Source of the DNA: JBBDKV01 sp040879165
Lineage (GTDB): Bacteria; Patescibacteriota; Microgenomatia; UBA1400; PJMF01
DNA length: 64,000 bases
Direction of reading: 5' to 3'
NCBI GenBank assembly: GCA_040879165.1
Contig: JBBDKV010000013.1
Span: forward strand, 71,992-135,991
Positions 51,376-60,576 of this stretch are shown here, in pieces (positions within the stretch are counted from its first letter, which is position 1; each line of letters opens with the position of its first letter). The position numbers and the translations under genes are program-made. Below the pieces are notes generated by a model, which made no database searches, was not told where the DNA came from, and was given only the letters and a program-made list of their open reading frames with translations.

Positions 51376-53178
51376 TTAACTGCGCTTCAGTAGTGATAAA
51401 AAGGTGGCTTGATCAAGCTCGACTTTACCAAATGCTTTCATGCGTTTTTTACCCTTAGCCTGTTTGGCTAGCAGTTTTTTTCTTCGAGTGACATCGCCGC
51501 CATACAGCTTAGCCGTCACATCTTTGCGATACGCAGAAAGAGTTTCGCGGGCCACCACAGTTCCCCCCACCGCCGCTTGTATCGGCACCACAAACATTTG
51601 TCGAGGAATAAGCGTTGCCAATTTTTCCACAATGCGCCGTCCTTCAACGTGCGCTTGCTCCCGAACAGTGATGAAGCTGAGTGCAGGAACGGGTTCGTGA
51701 TTGAGTAAAATCGTCACACAAACCGCATCTACCGCTCGATATTCGCCCACCGTGTACTCAAGAGAAGCGAAGCCAGAAGAAACAGACTTGAGCTGATCAT
51801 GGAAATCGGTAATTAATTCTGCCAGCGGAATTGTGCACTGTAGCTTGATGGTCATACCAACTTGTTCGGTTTGTTCAAGCGCACCACGACGTTCTCGAAA
51901 CAACTGCACTAAAGAACCAACATACGCTCGAGGAGTCAAAATGGTCACTGCAGCAATTGGCTCTTTTACTTCTTCAATTTCTGACGGATCAGGCATTTCA
52001 ATTGGCGTGTTAATTTCAAACTGAGTGCCATCCTTTTTAGTAATCTGATATACAACCGAGGGAGCAGTCGCAATTAAGTCAAGATTAGCCTCACGTTTTA
52101 ATCGCTCAAGCACAATCTCGGCATGCAGTACCCCAAGAAAGCCAACACGCAGCCCACTGCCCAATGCCTGCGAATGTGTACCAATATATTGCAGTGCTGC
52201 ATCGCGCAAAATGAGTTTAGACATAGCATCCTGCAAATCAGGAAATTCTGCTTGATCTATTGGGTAGAGCTCCATAAATACCAACGGCTGTGGTTCCTTA
52301 AAACCAGGCAAAGCTTCTACACTTTCCACTGACGACGCTTCGGTTAAGGTATCTCCAACTCGTAAGCCACGAACATCTTTCAGACCAGTTACAACATACC
52401 CCACCTCGCCAGATCGCAGCTGAGTAGTGGCAGTCATGGCTGGGGTAAAATGACCAATTTCGCTGGTTAGAAAACTTGCTTTTCCCGCTACAAAAGCCAT
52501 TTTTGTTTGTGGTCGAAGCACACCATTTTTTACTCGAACGAGAGCAATAGCTCCCCTATGCATATCGTACAGAGAAGTAATGAGCAACGACTGCAATTGA
52601 GCCGAGTCATCGCCGCCAGGAGCAGGTATTTTTGCCACTACTGCTTCAAGCACGGCATTGATATTTAAGCCAGATTTAGCAGACACCGCGATCATGTCTT
52701 CATCAGAAAGATTGCACAACTCCATCACCTCAAGCATAGTGCGCTCCACATCCGCAGCTGGCAGATCAATTTTGTTAATTACCGGGATAATCGTCAAACC
52801 AAGATCCTGCGCCTTCTGATAGGTTGAAAGCGTTTGAGCCTGAATGCCTTGTGTGGCATCAACCACTAACAGCGCGCCTTCACAAGCTGCTAGTGAGCGA
52901 CTGACTTCATAGCCAAAATCTACATGACCTGGTGTATCAATTAAATTTAACTGGTACGCCTCTCCATCCGCAGCTGTGTACTGCATACAAACAGGTGCCA
53001 GCTTAATGGTAATGCCACGCTCTTTTTCAATAGGATTGCTGTCCATCACTCGCTCAGTAAAATCACGTTCACTAACAGTCTTAGTATGACGAAGAAACTG
53101 GTCTGTCAGGGATGTCTTACCATGATCGATATGGGCTATGATGGAAAAATTGCGAATGTGTGAATTTGCGGTAGACAT
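51376..53178 (-). CDS. lepA: Elongation factor 4 (LepA)
   Basis: Ribosome-associated GTPase. 600 aa from ATG 53178. G1 AHIDHGKTSL, G3 DTPGHVDFGYE, G4 NKID; then EF-G-like domains II, III, V and the LepA-specific C-terminal domain (GKGKKRMKAFGKVELDQATFLSLLK-type ending). The frame is open upstream, but this ATG gives the usual start. No Shine-Dalgarno; a long leader with inverted repeats precedes it. Confidence 0.96.
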   Translation of the reverse strand: MSTANSHIRNFSIIAHIDHGKTSLTDQFLRHTKTVSERDFTERVMDSNPIEKERGITIKLAPVCMQYTAADGEAYQLNLIDTPGHVDFGYEVSRSLAACEGALLVVDATQGIQAQTLSTYQKAQDLGLTIIPVINKIDLPAADVERTMLEVMELCNLSDEDMIAVSAKSGLNINAVLEAVVAKIPAPGGDDSAQLQSLLITSLYDMHRGAIALVRVKNGVLRPQTKMAFVAGKASFLTSEIGHFTPAMTATTQLRSGEVGYVVTGLKDVRGLRVGDTLTEASSVESVEALPGFKEPQPLVFMELYPIDQAEFPDLQDAMSKLILRDAALQYIGTHSQALGSGLRVGFLGVLHAEIVLERLKREANLDLIATAPSVVYQITKKDGTQFEINTPIEMPDPSEIEEVKEPIAAVTILTPRAYVGSLVQLFRERRGALEQTEQVGMTIKLQCTIPLAELITDFHDQLKSVSSGFASLEYTVGEYRAVDAVCVTILLNHEPVPALSFITVREQAHVEGRRIVEKLATLIPRQMFVVPIQAAVGGTVVARETLSAYRKDVTAKLYGGDVTRRKKLLAKQAKGKKRMKAFGKVELDQATFLSLLKRS

Positions 53179-53208
53179 AGAAGTTGGCAGCAGGTCTGCT
53201 CGCTGCAG

Positions 53209-53276
53209 TTTTGCACTGAAACACTGATTACTTCTCACAATACTCACAAATACCAGAAGCTCTGAGAAGTGCAAAA
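53209..53276 (-). promoter_or_regulatory. lepA leader with two overlapping inverted repeats
   Basis: ACTTCTCA (53230-53237) pairs with TGAGAAGT (53263-53270), and TTTTGCAC (53209-53216) pairs with GTGCAAAA (53269-53276). On the minus strand they lie between rpsT and lepA, after a TATACT candidate near 53280. They share two bases, so a nested or alternative fold is possible. Confidence 0.5.
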
Positions 53277-53295
53277 AAGTATAGCCTACTGTTTC

Positions 53296-53535
53296 TTAAG
53301 CCTGAGAAGCAAGTTTACTGAGTTGACTCTTGAGTCGAGCTGCGCGATTTTTAGGAATAACATTGCGCTTCACCGCTCGATCCATCCTACTGTAGGCATG
53401 AGCCACAGCATCTTTTGATGGAGTAGCTTTGAGAGTTTGCACAGCTGACTTCACGCGTGATTTAACGCGGGAATTAATTACTGCTTTTCGCTTACTCACT
53501 CTGAGTGCTTTTTTGGCGTTTTGTAATAATGGCAT
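53296..53535 (-). CDS. rpsT: Ribosomal protein S20
   Basis: 79 aa from ATG 53535: MPLLQNAKKALRVSKRK, NSRVKSRVKSAVQTL, and MDRAVKRNVIPKNRAARLKSQLSKL, the family pattern of two basic helices that bind 16S rRNA. The frame is open upstream, but this start is standard and has its own promoter 9 nt before it. rpsT lies before lepA as in several bacteria. Confidence 0.94.
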   Translation of the reverse strand: MPLLQNAKKALRVSKRKAVINSRVKSRVKSAVQTLKATPSKDAVAHAYSRMDRAVKRNVIPKNRAARLKSQLSKLASQA

Positions 53536-53544
53536 AGATGCGAT

Positions 53545-53573
53545 AGTATACCTAAAATTATAGTTTTTATCAA
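53545..53573 (-). promoter_or_regulatory. Promoter of rpsT, leaderless type
   Basis: Minus-strand TTGATA (53568-53573), 17 bp, TATACT (53545-53550), 9 nt to the ATG. Confidence 0.65.
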
Positions 53574-53653
53574 ACCCAAAAGCCAGTCGCTGACAATTCA
53601 ACAGAGTGATCAAAGTATCAGTTTCTAGCATTTCAATCAAACCCCGCACCCCG

Positions 53654-53659
53654 TATAAT
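53654..53659 (+). promoter_or_regulatory. -10 box of murJ, leaderless type
   Basis: TATAAT ending 6 nt before the ATG at 53666; a poor -35 (TTTCAA) lies 17 bp upstream. This position decides the murJ start over an upstream in-frame start at 53606. Confidence 0.6.
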
Positions 53660-53665
53660 AGCCCC

Positions 53666-55360
53666 ATGATTGTTGGCAACCCTATTAAGAATCTTTTTTC
53701 TGGCAATATGCAGTGGCTTGAGAACAAGCAGAGCACAATTTTGTCTGCAGCCAGTATTATTTCTGCTGCCACCATTGTCTCAGCGCTTTCGGGCATTATT
53801 ATCAAACGGATCTTGCTTCACAAGTTTTCCGATACTATACAAGCCCAGGAAGCACTTGAGGCTTTTTGGATCGCCTTTCAAGTTCCTGATCTGCTTTTTC
53901 AATTGATCGTAGTGGGTGCATTTTCAGCGGCATTTATTCCAATTTTTACACGAGTAAGAAATAAAAATGAAGCAACAGCCTTCAAGATGAGCTCAATTTT
54001 GCTCAATATTGTATTGATGGCTTTTGTATTCTTGGGGTGCATTGTTTTTGTGTTTGCCCGAGAAATTACGGAATTTAGAACAGGCGCTCAAATCACTACT
54101 GAGCAGATAGATATCATCGTTAACCTAACCCGTTTAATGCTCTTTGCGCAATTTTTCTTTGCTGTATCAAACTTTTTTACAGGCATACTGCAATCATACC
54201 ATCGATTTATCATCCCTGCCCTGGCTTCGATTCTATACAACATTGGCATCTTGATTGGCGTTTATTTTTTCTCAGAAAGTATGGGCATCTATGCAGCTGG
54301 AGCAGGTGTTTTGATTGGCGCGTTCCTGCATATGTTGATTCAAATCCCACTGATTCTCAAGATGGGCTTCAGATACCAACCCGCACTCAATTTCAAGTTT
54401 GATGGGGTGAGCGACTTCTTTACCCTCATCCCTCCCCGAATGCTCTCTATTGGCGCCTATGAATTTCGCAAGCTACTACTGGGCTTCTTCACAACCAGCA
54501 TCGGCAACCTTAGCTTTTTAGTGATGTACCTAGCTGTAAATCTGATGGTGATTCCTATTCGCTTTTTTGGAACACCTATTGGTCAGGCGGCACTTCCATT
54601 TTTATCAGAAGAATCAGACAGACATGAATTGAAGCGGTATAAATCCCTGGTAGTACAATCTCTTAATCAAATTGCTTTTCTAACCTTGCCAGCATCAGTA
54701 TTATTGCTGCTACTGCGTGTTCCTGTTGTTCGCCTGGTCTATGGTGTAGATAATTTTACTTGGCCATCAACCATTCTTACCAGCCAGCTCGTTGGCATCA
54801 TTGCTATCTCAATTACGGTTCAGGCGTTAGTACAACTACTCATCAGAGCATTTTATGCCTTGCGTGACACTCGGACACCACTATTGATTACGGTGCTTGA
54901 TTTTGTTTTTTATTTGGTACTGGGAGCATTTTTCGTCTTTTACCTCAATTGGGGTGTGATCGGCATTGCCGTTGCCACAACCCTCACAGCATTTTTTGAG
55001 TTTGGTTTGTTTATATATTTCCTCCATCGAAAAGTCGTCGACTTGTTCGACCGAGAATTCTGGATTCCGCAGCTTAAAATTGTTACCGCCAGCTTTATCA
55101 TGGCGGTACTCACCTATCTACCCTTTAAAATTTTTGACGAGCTGGTGTTTAATACTTCACGGACAATTGAGCTAATTGGTCTAACGGTTTCAACTGCTAC
55201 GATCGGCATGTTGGTCTATGTATACATCGGGGCGCTACTTGAAATTAAAGAACTGCAATTGATTCGCTCCATCTTCCAGAGATTCAATACTACGGGCAAA
55301 AATTTATCAAAAACACCTGAAGTGGTAGTCGAGAACAGTGGTGAAGATAGCAACGTTTAG
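53666..55360 (+). CDS. murJ: Lipid II flippase MurJ (MviN)
   Basis: 564 aa with about 14 membrane spans. Moves lipid II across the membrane for wall synthesis. Family features include the N-terminal LSGIIIKRILLHKF region, DLLFQLIVVGAFSAAFIPIFTRV, and FRFFGTPIGQAALPFLSEES-like IPIRFFGTPIGQAALPFLSEE. Short basic C-terminal tail. It fits with the two PBPs in the window. Confidence 0.92.
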   Translation: MIVGNPIKNLFSGNMQWLENKQSTILSAASIISAATIVSALSGIIIKRILLHKFSDTIQAQEALEAFWIAFQVPDLLFQLIVVGAFSAAFIPIFTRVRNKNEATAFKMSSILLNIVLMAFVFLGCIVFVFAREITEFRTGAQITTEQIDIIVNLTRLMLFAQFFFAVSNFFTGILQSYHRFIIPALASILYNIGILIGVYFFSESMGIYAAGAGVLIGAFLHMLIQIPLILKMGFRYQPALNFKFDGVSDFFTLIPPRMLSIGAYEFRKLLLGFFTTSIGNLSFLVMYLAVNLMVIPIRFFGTPIGQAALPFLSEESDRHELKRYKSLVVQSLNQIAFLTLPASVLLLLLRVPVVRLVYGVDNFTWPSTILTSQLVGIIAISITVQALVQLLIRAFYALRDTRTPLLITVLDFVFYLVLGAFFVFYLNWGVIGIAVATTLTAFFEFGLFIYFLHRKVVDLFDREFWIPQLKIVTASFIMAVLTYLPFKIFDELVFNTSRTIELIGLTVSTATIGMLVYVYIGALLEIKELQLIRSIFQRFNTTGKNLSKTPEVVVENSGEDSNV

Positions 55361-55454
55361 TACCGACTATCCCTGACAATGAGGACGGTATTAAAGATTG
55401 AGCAAGATTTTCACCCCAGCTATATAGTATGATGAGTGATACGAAAACATAGTC

Positions 55455-55484
55455 TTGTAGTACCTAGAGAAAATTAGGTACAAT
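55455..55484 (+). promoter_or_regulatory. pilN operon promoter with inverted repeat in its spacer
   Basis: TTGTAG (55455-55460), 18 bp, TACAAT (55479-55484). GTACCTA (55460-55466) and TAGGTAC (55475-55481) form a perfect 7-bp inverted repeat covering the space between the boxes, a likely repressor site. Confidence 0.6.
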
Positions 55485-55503
55485 GTGAGTAGTAGATACT
55501 GCC

Positions 55504-56109
55504 ATGTCCAAAAAGCCTGCCACCATTAATATTAATTTGGTTCCTAAGGATCCTTTTTTTCACACTCCATTAGGGAGAGCCATGCAGTGGGCACTCTCTG
55601 CAGGCAGGTATATCGTAATTTTCACTGAATTAATTGTTATCATTTGTTTTGGTGCTCGTTTTGTTCTTGATCAACAATTGCACGACCTTAACCGCCAGAT
55701 TGTTCAGAAGTCTGAAACAATTCGAGGATATGCAGAACTAGAAGCACAGTTTCGAATTGCTCAATCAAAAGTTGAAAACATACAACAGATTGAGCAAGAT
55801 ATCAACATCACCGACGTCTTTGCCACGCTGACGCAGGTTACCCCATCAGATGTTGTACTCAATCAACTGTCCATTCGACCCACCAGTATCACCGTTACCG
55901 GTCGGAGCTTCTCTCAGTCAGCATTCAACACCTACATCACCAACCTGCAACTTTCACCACAATTTTTCGATATTCGGGTGAGTCGAGTTGAATCTGGAGA
56001 ATCACAGTCGCCAGGGATAAACTTCTCCATTCAGGCACAAACCAAAGAGCCAGCACAGCAAACACGCCAACAAACACGAGAGCCAGCAGGCAATCAGGAG
56101 TCACTCTAA
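55504..56109 (+). CDS. PilN-like type IV pilus assembly protein
   Basis: 201 aa. INLVPKDPF near the start is the PilN signature (binds PilM), followed by one span (about 33-55), a coiled coil and an alpha/beta domain (ITDVFATLTQVTPSDVVLNQLSIRPTSITVTGRS). The C-terminus is Q/R/T-rich. It begins an operon with a PilO-like gene. PilM is not seen. Confidence 0.8.
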   Translation: MSKKPATININLVPKDPFFHTPLGRAMQWALSAGRYIVIFTELIVIICFGARFVLDQQLHDLNRQIVQKSETIRGYAELEAQFRIAQSKVENIQQIEQDINITDVFATLTQVTPSDVVLNQLSIRPTSITVTGRSFSQSAFNTYITNLQLSPQFFDIRVSRVESGESQSPGINFSIQAQTKEPAQQTRQQTREPAGNQESL

Positions 56110-56117
56110 GGAAATCT

Positions 56118-56720
56118 ATGGCAGATCGCAAAGACTTACAACATTCACTGAGCGAATTTTATTCACGACCAGCTACTTTGGTTACGATGGAGCTATTACT
56201 CTCAATCGGTTTAGTGATTATTTTAGGAGTCTTTGCCATCCAACCAACCCTCATTACCATGACTGAGCTCAATCGTGAAATTGAGGAAAAGGAACAACTA
56301 AATGTCCAGCTTGAAAATAAAATAGGATCCTTGCAAAGTGCTCAAAGCGTCTACTCGTCAATCGAGAATCGACTTGACTTGCTCGATGAAGCCATTCCTT
56401 CTCAACCAGAGTTAATACGCACCCTTAAAATTGTGGAACTGCTAGCCACAGAAAATGATGTAGTCATTGAGTCTATCAATGTTCCTCGAATTCCCAGTGA
56501 AGATGTGCCAGACCGCCTGGCTACACTTGAGCGTCAGGCACTACCCATCTCAGTGAGCGTAGTGGGTGATTACATCAGTATTCGCGCCTATGTTGAAGAA
56601 CTGCGCAATAGTAGAAGAAGTTTTGTCATAGATACAGTAACATTTAACTTACGAGAAAATAGGGGCACGCAACGACTGTCTGCTTCCGTAACCTTAAACG
56701 CACCTTATTTTAGTGAATAA
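56118..56720 (+). CDS. PilO-like type IV pilus assembly protein
   Basis: 200 aa. One N-terminal span (LLSIGLVIILGVFAIQPTL), coiled coil (ELNREIEEKEQLNVQLENKIGSLQ), then a ferredoxin-like domain (IRTLKIVELLATENDVVIESINVP; SVVGDYISIRAYVEELRNSRRSFVIDTVTFN). Shine-Dalgarno AAGGAAAT precedes the ATG. PilN and PilO form a heterodimer in the alignment complex of the pilus machine. Confidence 0.8.
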   Translation: MADRKDLQHSLSEFYSRPATLVTMELLLSIGLVIILGVFAIQPTLITMTELNREIEEKEQLNVQLENKIGSLQSAQSVYSSIENRLDLLDEAIPSQPELIRTLKIVELLATENDVVIESINVPRIPSEDVPDRLATLERQALPISVSVVGDYISIRAYVEELRNSRRSFVIDTVTFNLRENRGTQRLSASVTLNAPYFSE

Positions 56721-56722
56721 TT

Positions 56723-57226
56723 ATGAAACCAATAATACATCAATCACTCAGCGTAGCCAACAAGCGAACAGCTATTAGTCAGCTGGAAAAAATTCGCTCA
56801 AGTCAAACTGCGTTGTCAATTTTTATCCTCCTGCTTGTCGCGGTGCTGCTCTGGATTGTTGTCACAGTCTTCTCGTCACATCGCAGCTCACAAATTGAGC
56901 CAGATGTTAAAGCGCTGGCAGCACCGCTAAATCCAAATATTGATACCACTGCCCTTGACATGCTTGAAACAAAACGAGTTTTTTCTGAAAATGAATTAGA
57001 AGACTTTCCAATTTTTGTTATCATTCGTGACGATCAAGCACAATTTGATCAAATTGTTCCACTTGGCACTCAACCCATACCTGTTGAACAAGCCATTGAG
57101 GAAACGCCTAGCACGCCACAGCCTGCCGCTGAAACCCCTACCGCATCTCCAACGACACCTGATGGTGTTGTAGAACCTGAGGAGGATGCTGCTGCTGAAA
57201 CTGAAGCGCCGCCTGCTACTGAATAG
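56723..57226 (+). CDS. Bitopic protein of the pilus operon with Pro/Thr/Glu tail
   Basis: 167 aa. One span (ALSIFILLLVAVLLWIVVTVF) after a 30-residue cytoplasmic start, then a short domain and a P/T/E/A-rich tail (about 112-167). It is in the position of a PilP-like partner but shows no PilP motif. It starts 2 nt after the PilO-like gene. Confidence 0.65.
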   Translation: MKPIIHQSLSVANKRTAISQLEKIRSSQTALSIFILLLVAVLLWIVVTVFSSHRSSQIEPDVKALAAPLNPNIDTTALDMLETKRVFSENELEDFPIFVIIRDDQAQFDQIVPLGTQPIPVEQAIEETPSTPQPAAETPTASPTTPDGVVEPEEDAAAETEAPPATE

Positions 57227-57290
57227 CTCACTTTGTTATAGAAACACTAGGTAGATTCGTCTTTTCTTTGCATTGCAGCAGAATAGTATT

Positions 57291-57319
57291 TTGACTACGA
57301 TATTGTAAGCGGCTACAAG
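57291..57319 (+). promoter_or_regulatory. Promoter of the Fn3 surface protein gene
   Basis: TTGACT (57291-57296), 17 bp, TACAAG (57314-57319), 28 nt before the ATG. Confidence 0.6.
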
Positions 57320-57347
57320 AGGTAGCATGTGGTGTTGGTGATTTGTT

Positions 57348-58946
57348 ATGAATACTCCCATTCCGGGCTCTAATTCCATCTTAAATAAGCGTATACCAAC
57401 CATCATTGGATTGATATTGTTGGTGGTTGCTCTTGTGTTGGGAGTTTTCTTTATCAGTGACGGTCTTGGCGTATTTGCGCCTCGTGCCACACCAGAAACA
57501 ACCCCTAAAAAAATTAAAGTTACCAACGTAACTGATAGGAGCTTTACTGTTAGCTTTATGACTGATGAAGCAACCACCGGTTTTGTACGCTATGGCACGG
57601 ATCAGTCCAATCTTGATTCCCAACAAACTGACGATCGCAATAGCCTCAGCAGCAGCGTCGATGAGTATGCCCTGCATCACATTACTGTTAGAAGCTTGCA
57701 GCCGAATACAGTCTATTTTTACATTCTTGGTACTGGAGCGGGAGCTCGATTCGACAATCAAGGTGAGCCATTTCGGATTATCACCGCGCGCAGAGGTGTC
57801 CCAACGGCAAATGTTCGTAGCGTACACGGCTCAGTACGTTCCGATAGTGGTGCTCCAGCACAGGGAGCGGTAATCTATCTGTCTAGTGAGGGAGTTGGCG
57901 AGATGTCAACGGTCGTGCCACAATCTGGAGCCTGGTCAATTCCAATCTCTCAGGCTCGCACGCCAGATGGTTCTGAGTATGCTAAATTTGAGGATGAGAC
58001 TAGCATCCAACTCTTTGTTCAAGGACCTTCACCGCAACAAACAGCTCAAGTAACCACAACCGTTGCCCAAGCACAGCCCCTTCCAACTTTGACCTACGGC
58101 CAATCAGGTGCTGTTCAACAAGCCAGTCAAGGACGACAAGCTGACGCAGCTTCTGACAAAGAAACGAGCGCCCAATCAACTCAATCTAATGGAAGAACAA
58201 CATCCGATGATGATTCCGCCGAAGAGTCAGCCACAGCATCCAGCAGCGTGACATCCGAAAGCTCAGACACTGCAAGTCCAGCTTCAGGATCAGCGCGCTT
58301 GCCACTTGATGAGTACCAAGAAAAAACTGTTTTCGATCTCGATGTTGATAGCAATGAAGAAGATCCGCCAACACTTACCACAGCCACTCCAATTATTAAA
58401 GGTACGATTGATTCAGAAGTTGAAGTAAAGATCACTATTAACTCAGAAACAGCCATCGAAGAAATCCTAACCACTAATCCCGATGGCACCTTTGAAATTG
58501 ACACTTCAAAATACGAACAGATACTTGAGCCCGGCGAACACACCATCACCCTCGAATTCACCAACCCGCAAACTGGGCTTGAAGAGGTGGTAACCAGAAC
58601 ATTTTTCATAGAACCTCAATCGACCAGCACGCAACTTGCCCAAGCCCCTCAGGAAGAGGAGGAGGAGCCATTTGGCACCACGAGCCCATTCCCCCTTGAC
58701 CAGTCGTCCACACAAAGCGCTGGTATCACAGATGTCACAGCAACAGACTCCGGCACAGCCACTGATTCGGCTCAAGCAACCGAAAGTGGTCGAACCAGCA
58801 TGCCCTCTACGGCCAGCGGCATCCCAGTTTCCGGCTCAGTTGGCACAACTCTAGCCCTGATATTTGGCGGACTCTTTTTCTTGATCTCGGGAACATGGAG
58901 TTTCTGGGTGTCTAGAAATTACGCGCAAGAAAACAGTCGCAGATAA
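57348..58946 (+). CDS. Surface protein with fibronectin III-like domain and C-terminal anchor
   Basis: 532 aa. N-terminal span (IPTIIGLILLVVALVLGVFFI), an Fn3/purple-acid-phosphatase N-domain-like region (about 50-145: VTNVTDRSFTVSFMTDEATTGFVRYGT; HHITVRSLQPNTVYFY), a carboxypeptidase-regulatory-like part, a long S/T/D/Q linker, and a second beta domain (about 340-425). The end has GIPVSGSVGT, a membrane span and SRNYAQENSRR, similar to an LPxTG sorting signal but with IPVSG. It may be a pilus or cell-surface adhesin. No sortase is in view. Confidence 0.65.
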   Translation: MNTPIPGSNSILNKRIPTIIGLILLVVALVLGVFFISDGLGVFAPRATPETTPKKIKVTNVTDRSFTVSFMTDEATTGFVRYGTDQSNLDSQQTDDRNSLSSSVDEYALHHITVRSLQPNTVYFYILGTGAGARFDNQGEPFRIITARRGVPTANVRSVHGSVRSDSGAPAQGAVIYLSSEGVGEMSTVVPQSGAWSIPISQARTPDGSEYAKFEDETSIQLFVQGPSPQQTAQVTTTVAQAQPLPTLTYGQSGAVQQASQGRQADAASDKETSAQSTQSNGRTTSDDDSAEESATASSSVTSESSDTASPASGSARLPLDEYQEKTVFDLDVDSNEEDPPTLTTATPIIKGTIDSEVEVKITINSETAIEEILTTNPDGTFEIDTSKYEQILEPGEHTITLEFTNPQTGLEEVVTRTFFIEPQSTSTQLAQAPQEEEEEPFGTTSPFPLDQSSTQSAGITDVTATDSGTATDSAQATESGRTSMPSTASGIPVSGSVGTTLALIFGGLFFLISGTWSFWVSRNYAQENSRR

Positions 58947-59054
58947 ACACACACAGCAGTTTGCAAGCAAAAGTAGTCTTGCAAGCAATAGCAAGCCACA
59001 AAAATTTCAAATGTGAAGAAAATGAAGTGTCAGTAGGCGCAAAAAAAGCGCTCT

Positions 59055-59174
59055 GTTCTGGCCTCGACCTATCGTCCCAATCAGTTGCCCGATTAGTATT
59101 GTCAGCGCTGGGGCGTTTCAAGACTCTGTTCGGGAAGGGAAGAGTTGGGACCACCCCGCTCCAGAGACCAGAAC
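59055..59174 (-). rRNA. rrf: 5S ribosomal RNA
   Basis: 120 nt. Contains the loop A/B region GGTGGTCCCAACTC and CCCGAACAGAGTCTTGAAAC, and the terminal helix GTTCTGG/CCAGAAC. It lies 3' of 23S, the usual order. A T-run (TTTTTTT) lies just after its 3' end on the minus strand. Confidence 0.93.
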
Positions 59175-59194
59175 ACAACGCTCGTGTTGCTAGC

Positions 59195-59252
59195 AGACTT
59201 GTAGTGAAATAAGAATAATACAGTGATCGCTTCCTTATTTCGCTATAAGTCT
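59195..59252 (-). other. Spacer hairpin between 23S and 5S
   Basis: 19-bp arms 59195-59213 and 59234-59252 with two non-Watson-Crick positions form a long stem upstream of 5S. Likely an RNase III-type processing signal of the rRNA transcript. The rest of the 59175-59467 spacer shows no tRNA. Confidence 0.65.
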
Positions 59253-59467
59253 AGTATACCGCGTATTCGCGTCGGTACTATGGTAAGTAGTACGATTGTT
59301 AAAGAGTGCGCACACTCGCTAAAAAGTGAAGAAAGTCAAAGGTATCTCAGAATCAAAAAATCCAATACGTATTCATTGCTGAATAGATAATGAACTTTTT
59401 TCTCCTGGGACACAGTAAAAGCCATGATGTAGCGCTACACGTTATGAAAGCGATAACATCAACCAAA

Positions 59468-59761
<294 letters not shown>

Positions 59762-60494
59762 CATGTTAATTCCTCCTGTTACCAGGGGCATGGACTATAC
59801 CACCACCCTACATAATTACGTTTGTAGGGGACCGACGTGTTAGCCCTGAATCTATGTTCAGGACTCTGACCATTCGTTACATGGTCAAGTCTCTACGGGG
59901 TCAATATTCCCTTGTTTCTGAGGTGATTACGAACCACCCGAGCTAGTACTGTGCGTTTTTTGGAATAATTTAATCTTCCAAATTGATCAATCATTTGTGC
60001 GAGTTGCACAAAATCTTGAGGAGATTGAATATGTTCAGAAAAATCTAAAATTTGCAACATAAGTTTCGCCTGTTTTTGTTTCAATAACAAAAACGGAGAA
60101 ACCGCCTGCAAAATATATCGAATTGATGGACGATCACCGATCGTAAACTCGATAATTCCATCATTTCGTTTCCTGATATATCCAACACCTAAACGCTTAC
60201 GAAGTTGTTCAAATAACACTGTCGCTGTTTCTTTTTGAAATAAAACAACTGAAGGAGCTATTTGAAAATCATATTTGTAGGTTACATTAGGCTTTAGGCG
60301 AACATAAATGCTGCCGTCAGCGTCTAAAAAACCAGCCAAATAAATTAACAACTCACGTTTTGTCATAGTACTAACAGAAATACGACTTCCCTCGGGATTA
60401 TCCTAACACATGACAGGTTAATAAATGTGATAGGACTTCCCCGATATGAGTCAGTTTTAGCTTCCCACATTACTGTGGGGCACCGCCATAGTTG
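59762..60494 (-). other. Group I intron in 23S (site about L2593)
   Basis: 733 nt between exon ACCGT (5') and CGTGAGACAG (3'), so the joined exons restore the conserved bacterial sequence. The 5' exon ends in U and the intron ends in G, as group I introns require. A core-like TATAGTCC lies near the 3' end. It encodes the LAGLIDADG protein at 59893. The site equals the known 23S intron position 2593. Confidence 0.85.
59893..60366 (-). CDS. LAGLIDADG homing endonuclease (intron at L2593)
   Basis: 157 aa. Motif LAGFLDADGSIYV at about 10-22; then strands (YKYDFQIAPSVVLFQKE) and IGDRPSIRYILQAVSPFLLLKQKQAKLM. One motif, so it probably works as a dimer. It cuts intronless 23S genes at the insertion site, spreading the intron. 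Encoded inside the intron, with its ATG about 130 nt from the intron 5' end. Confidence 0.85.
   Translation of the reverse strand: MTKRELLIYLAGFLDADGSIYVRLKPNVTYKYDFQIAPSVVLFQKETATVLFEQLRKRLGVGYIRKRNDGIIEFTIGDRPSIRYILQAVSPFLLLKQKQAKLMLQILDFSEHIQSPQDFVQLAQMIDQFGRLNYSKKRTVLARVVRNHLRNKGILTP

Positions 60495-60576
<82 letters not shown>

Noticed and set aside
53606..53665. Upstream in-frame start for murJ
   Set aside because: It would place the TATAAT box inside the coding region; the ATG at 53666 fits family length and promoter position.
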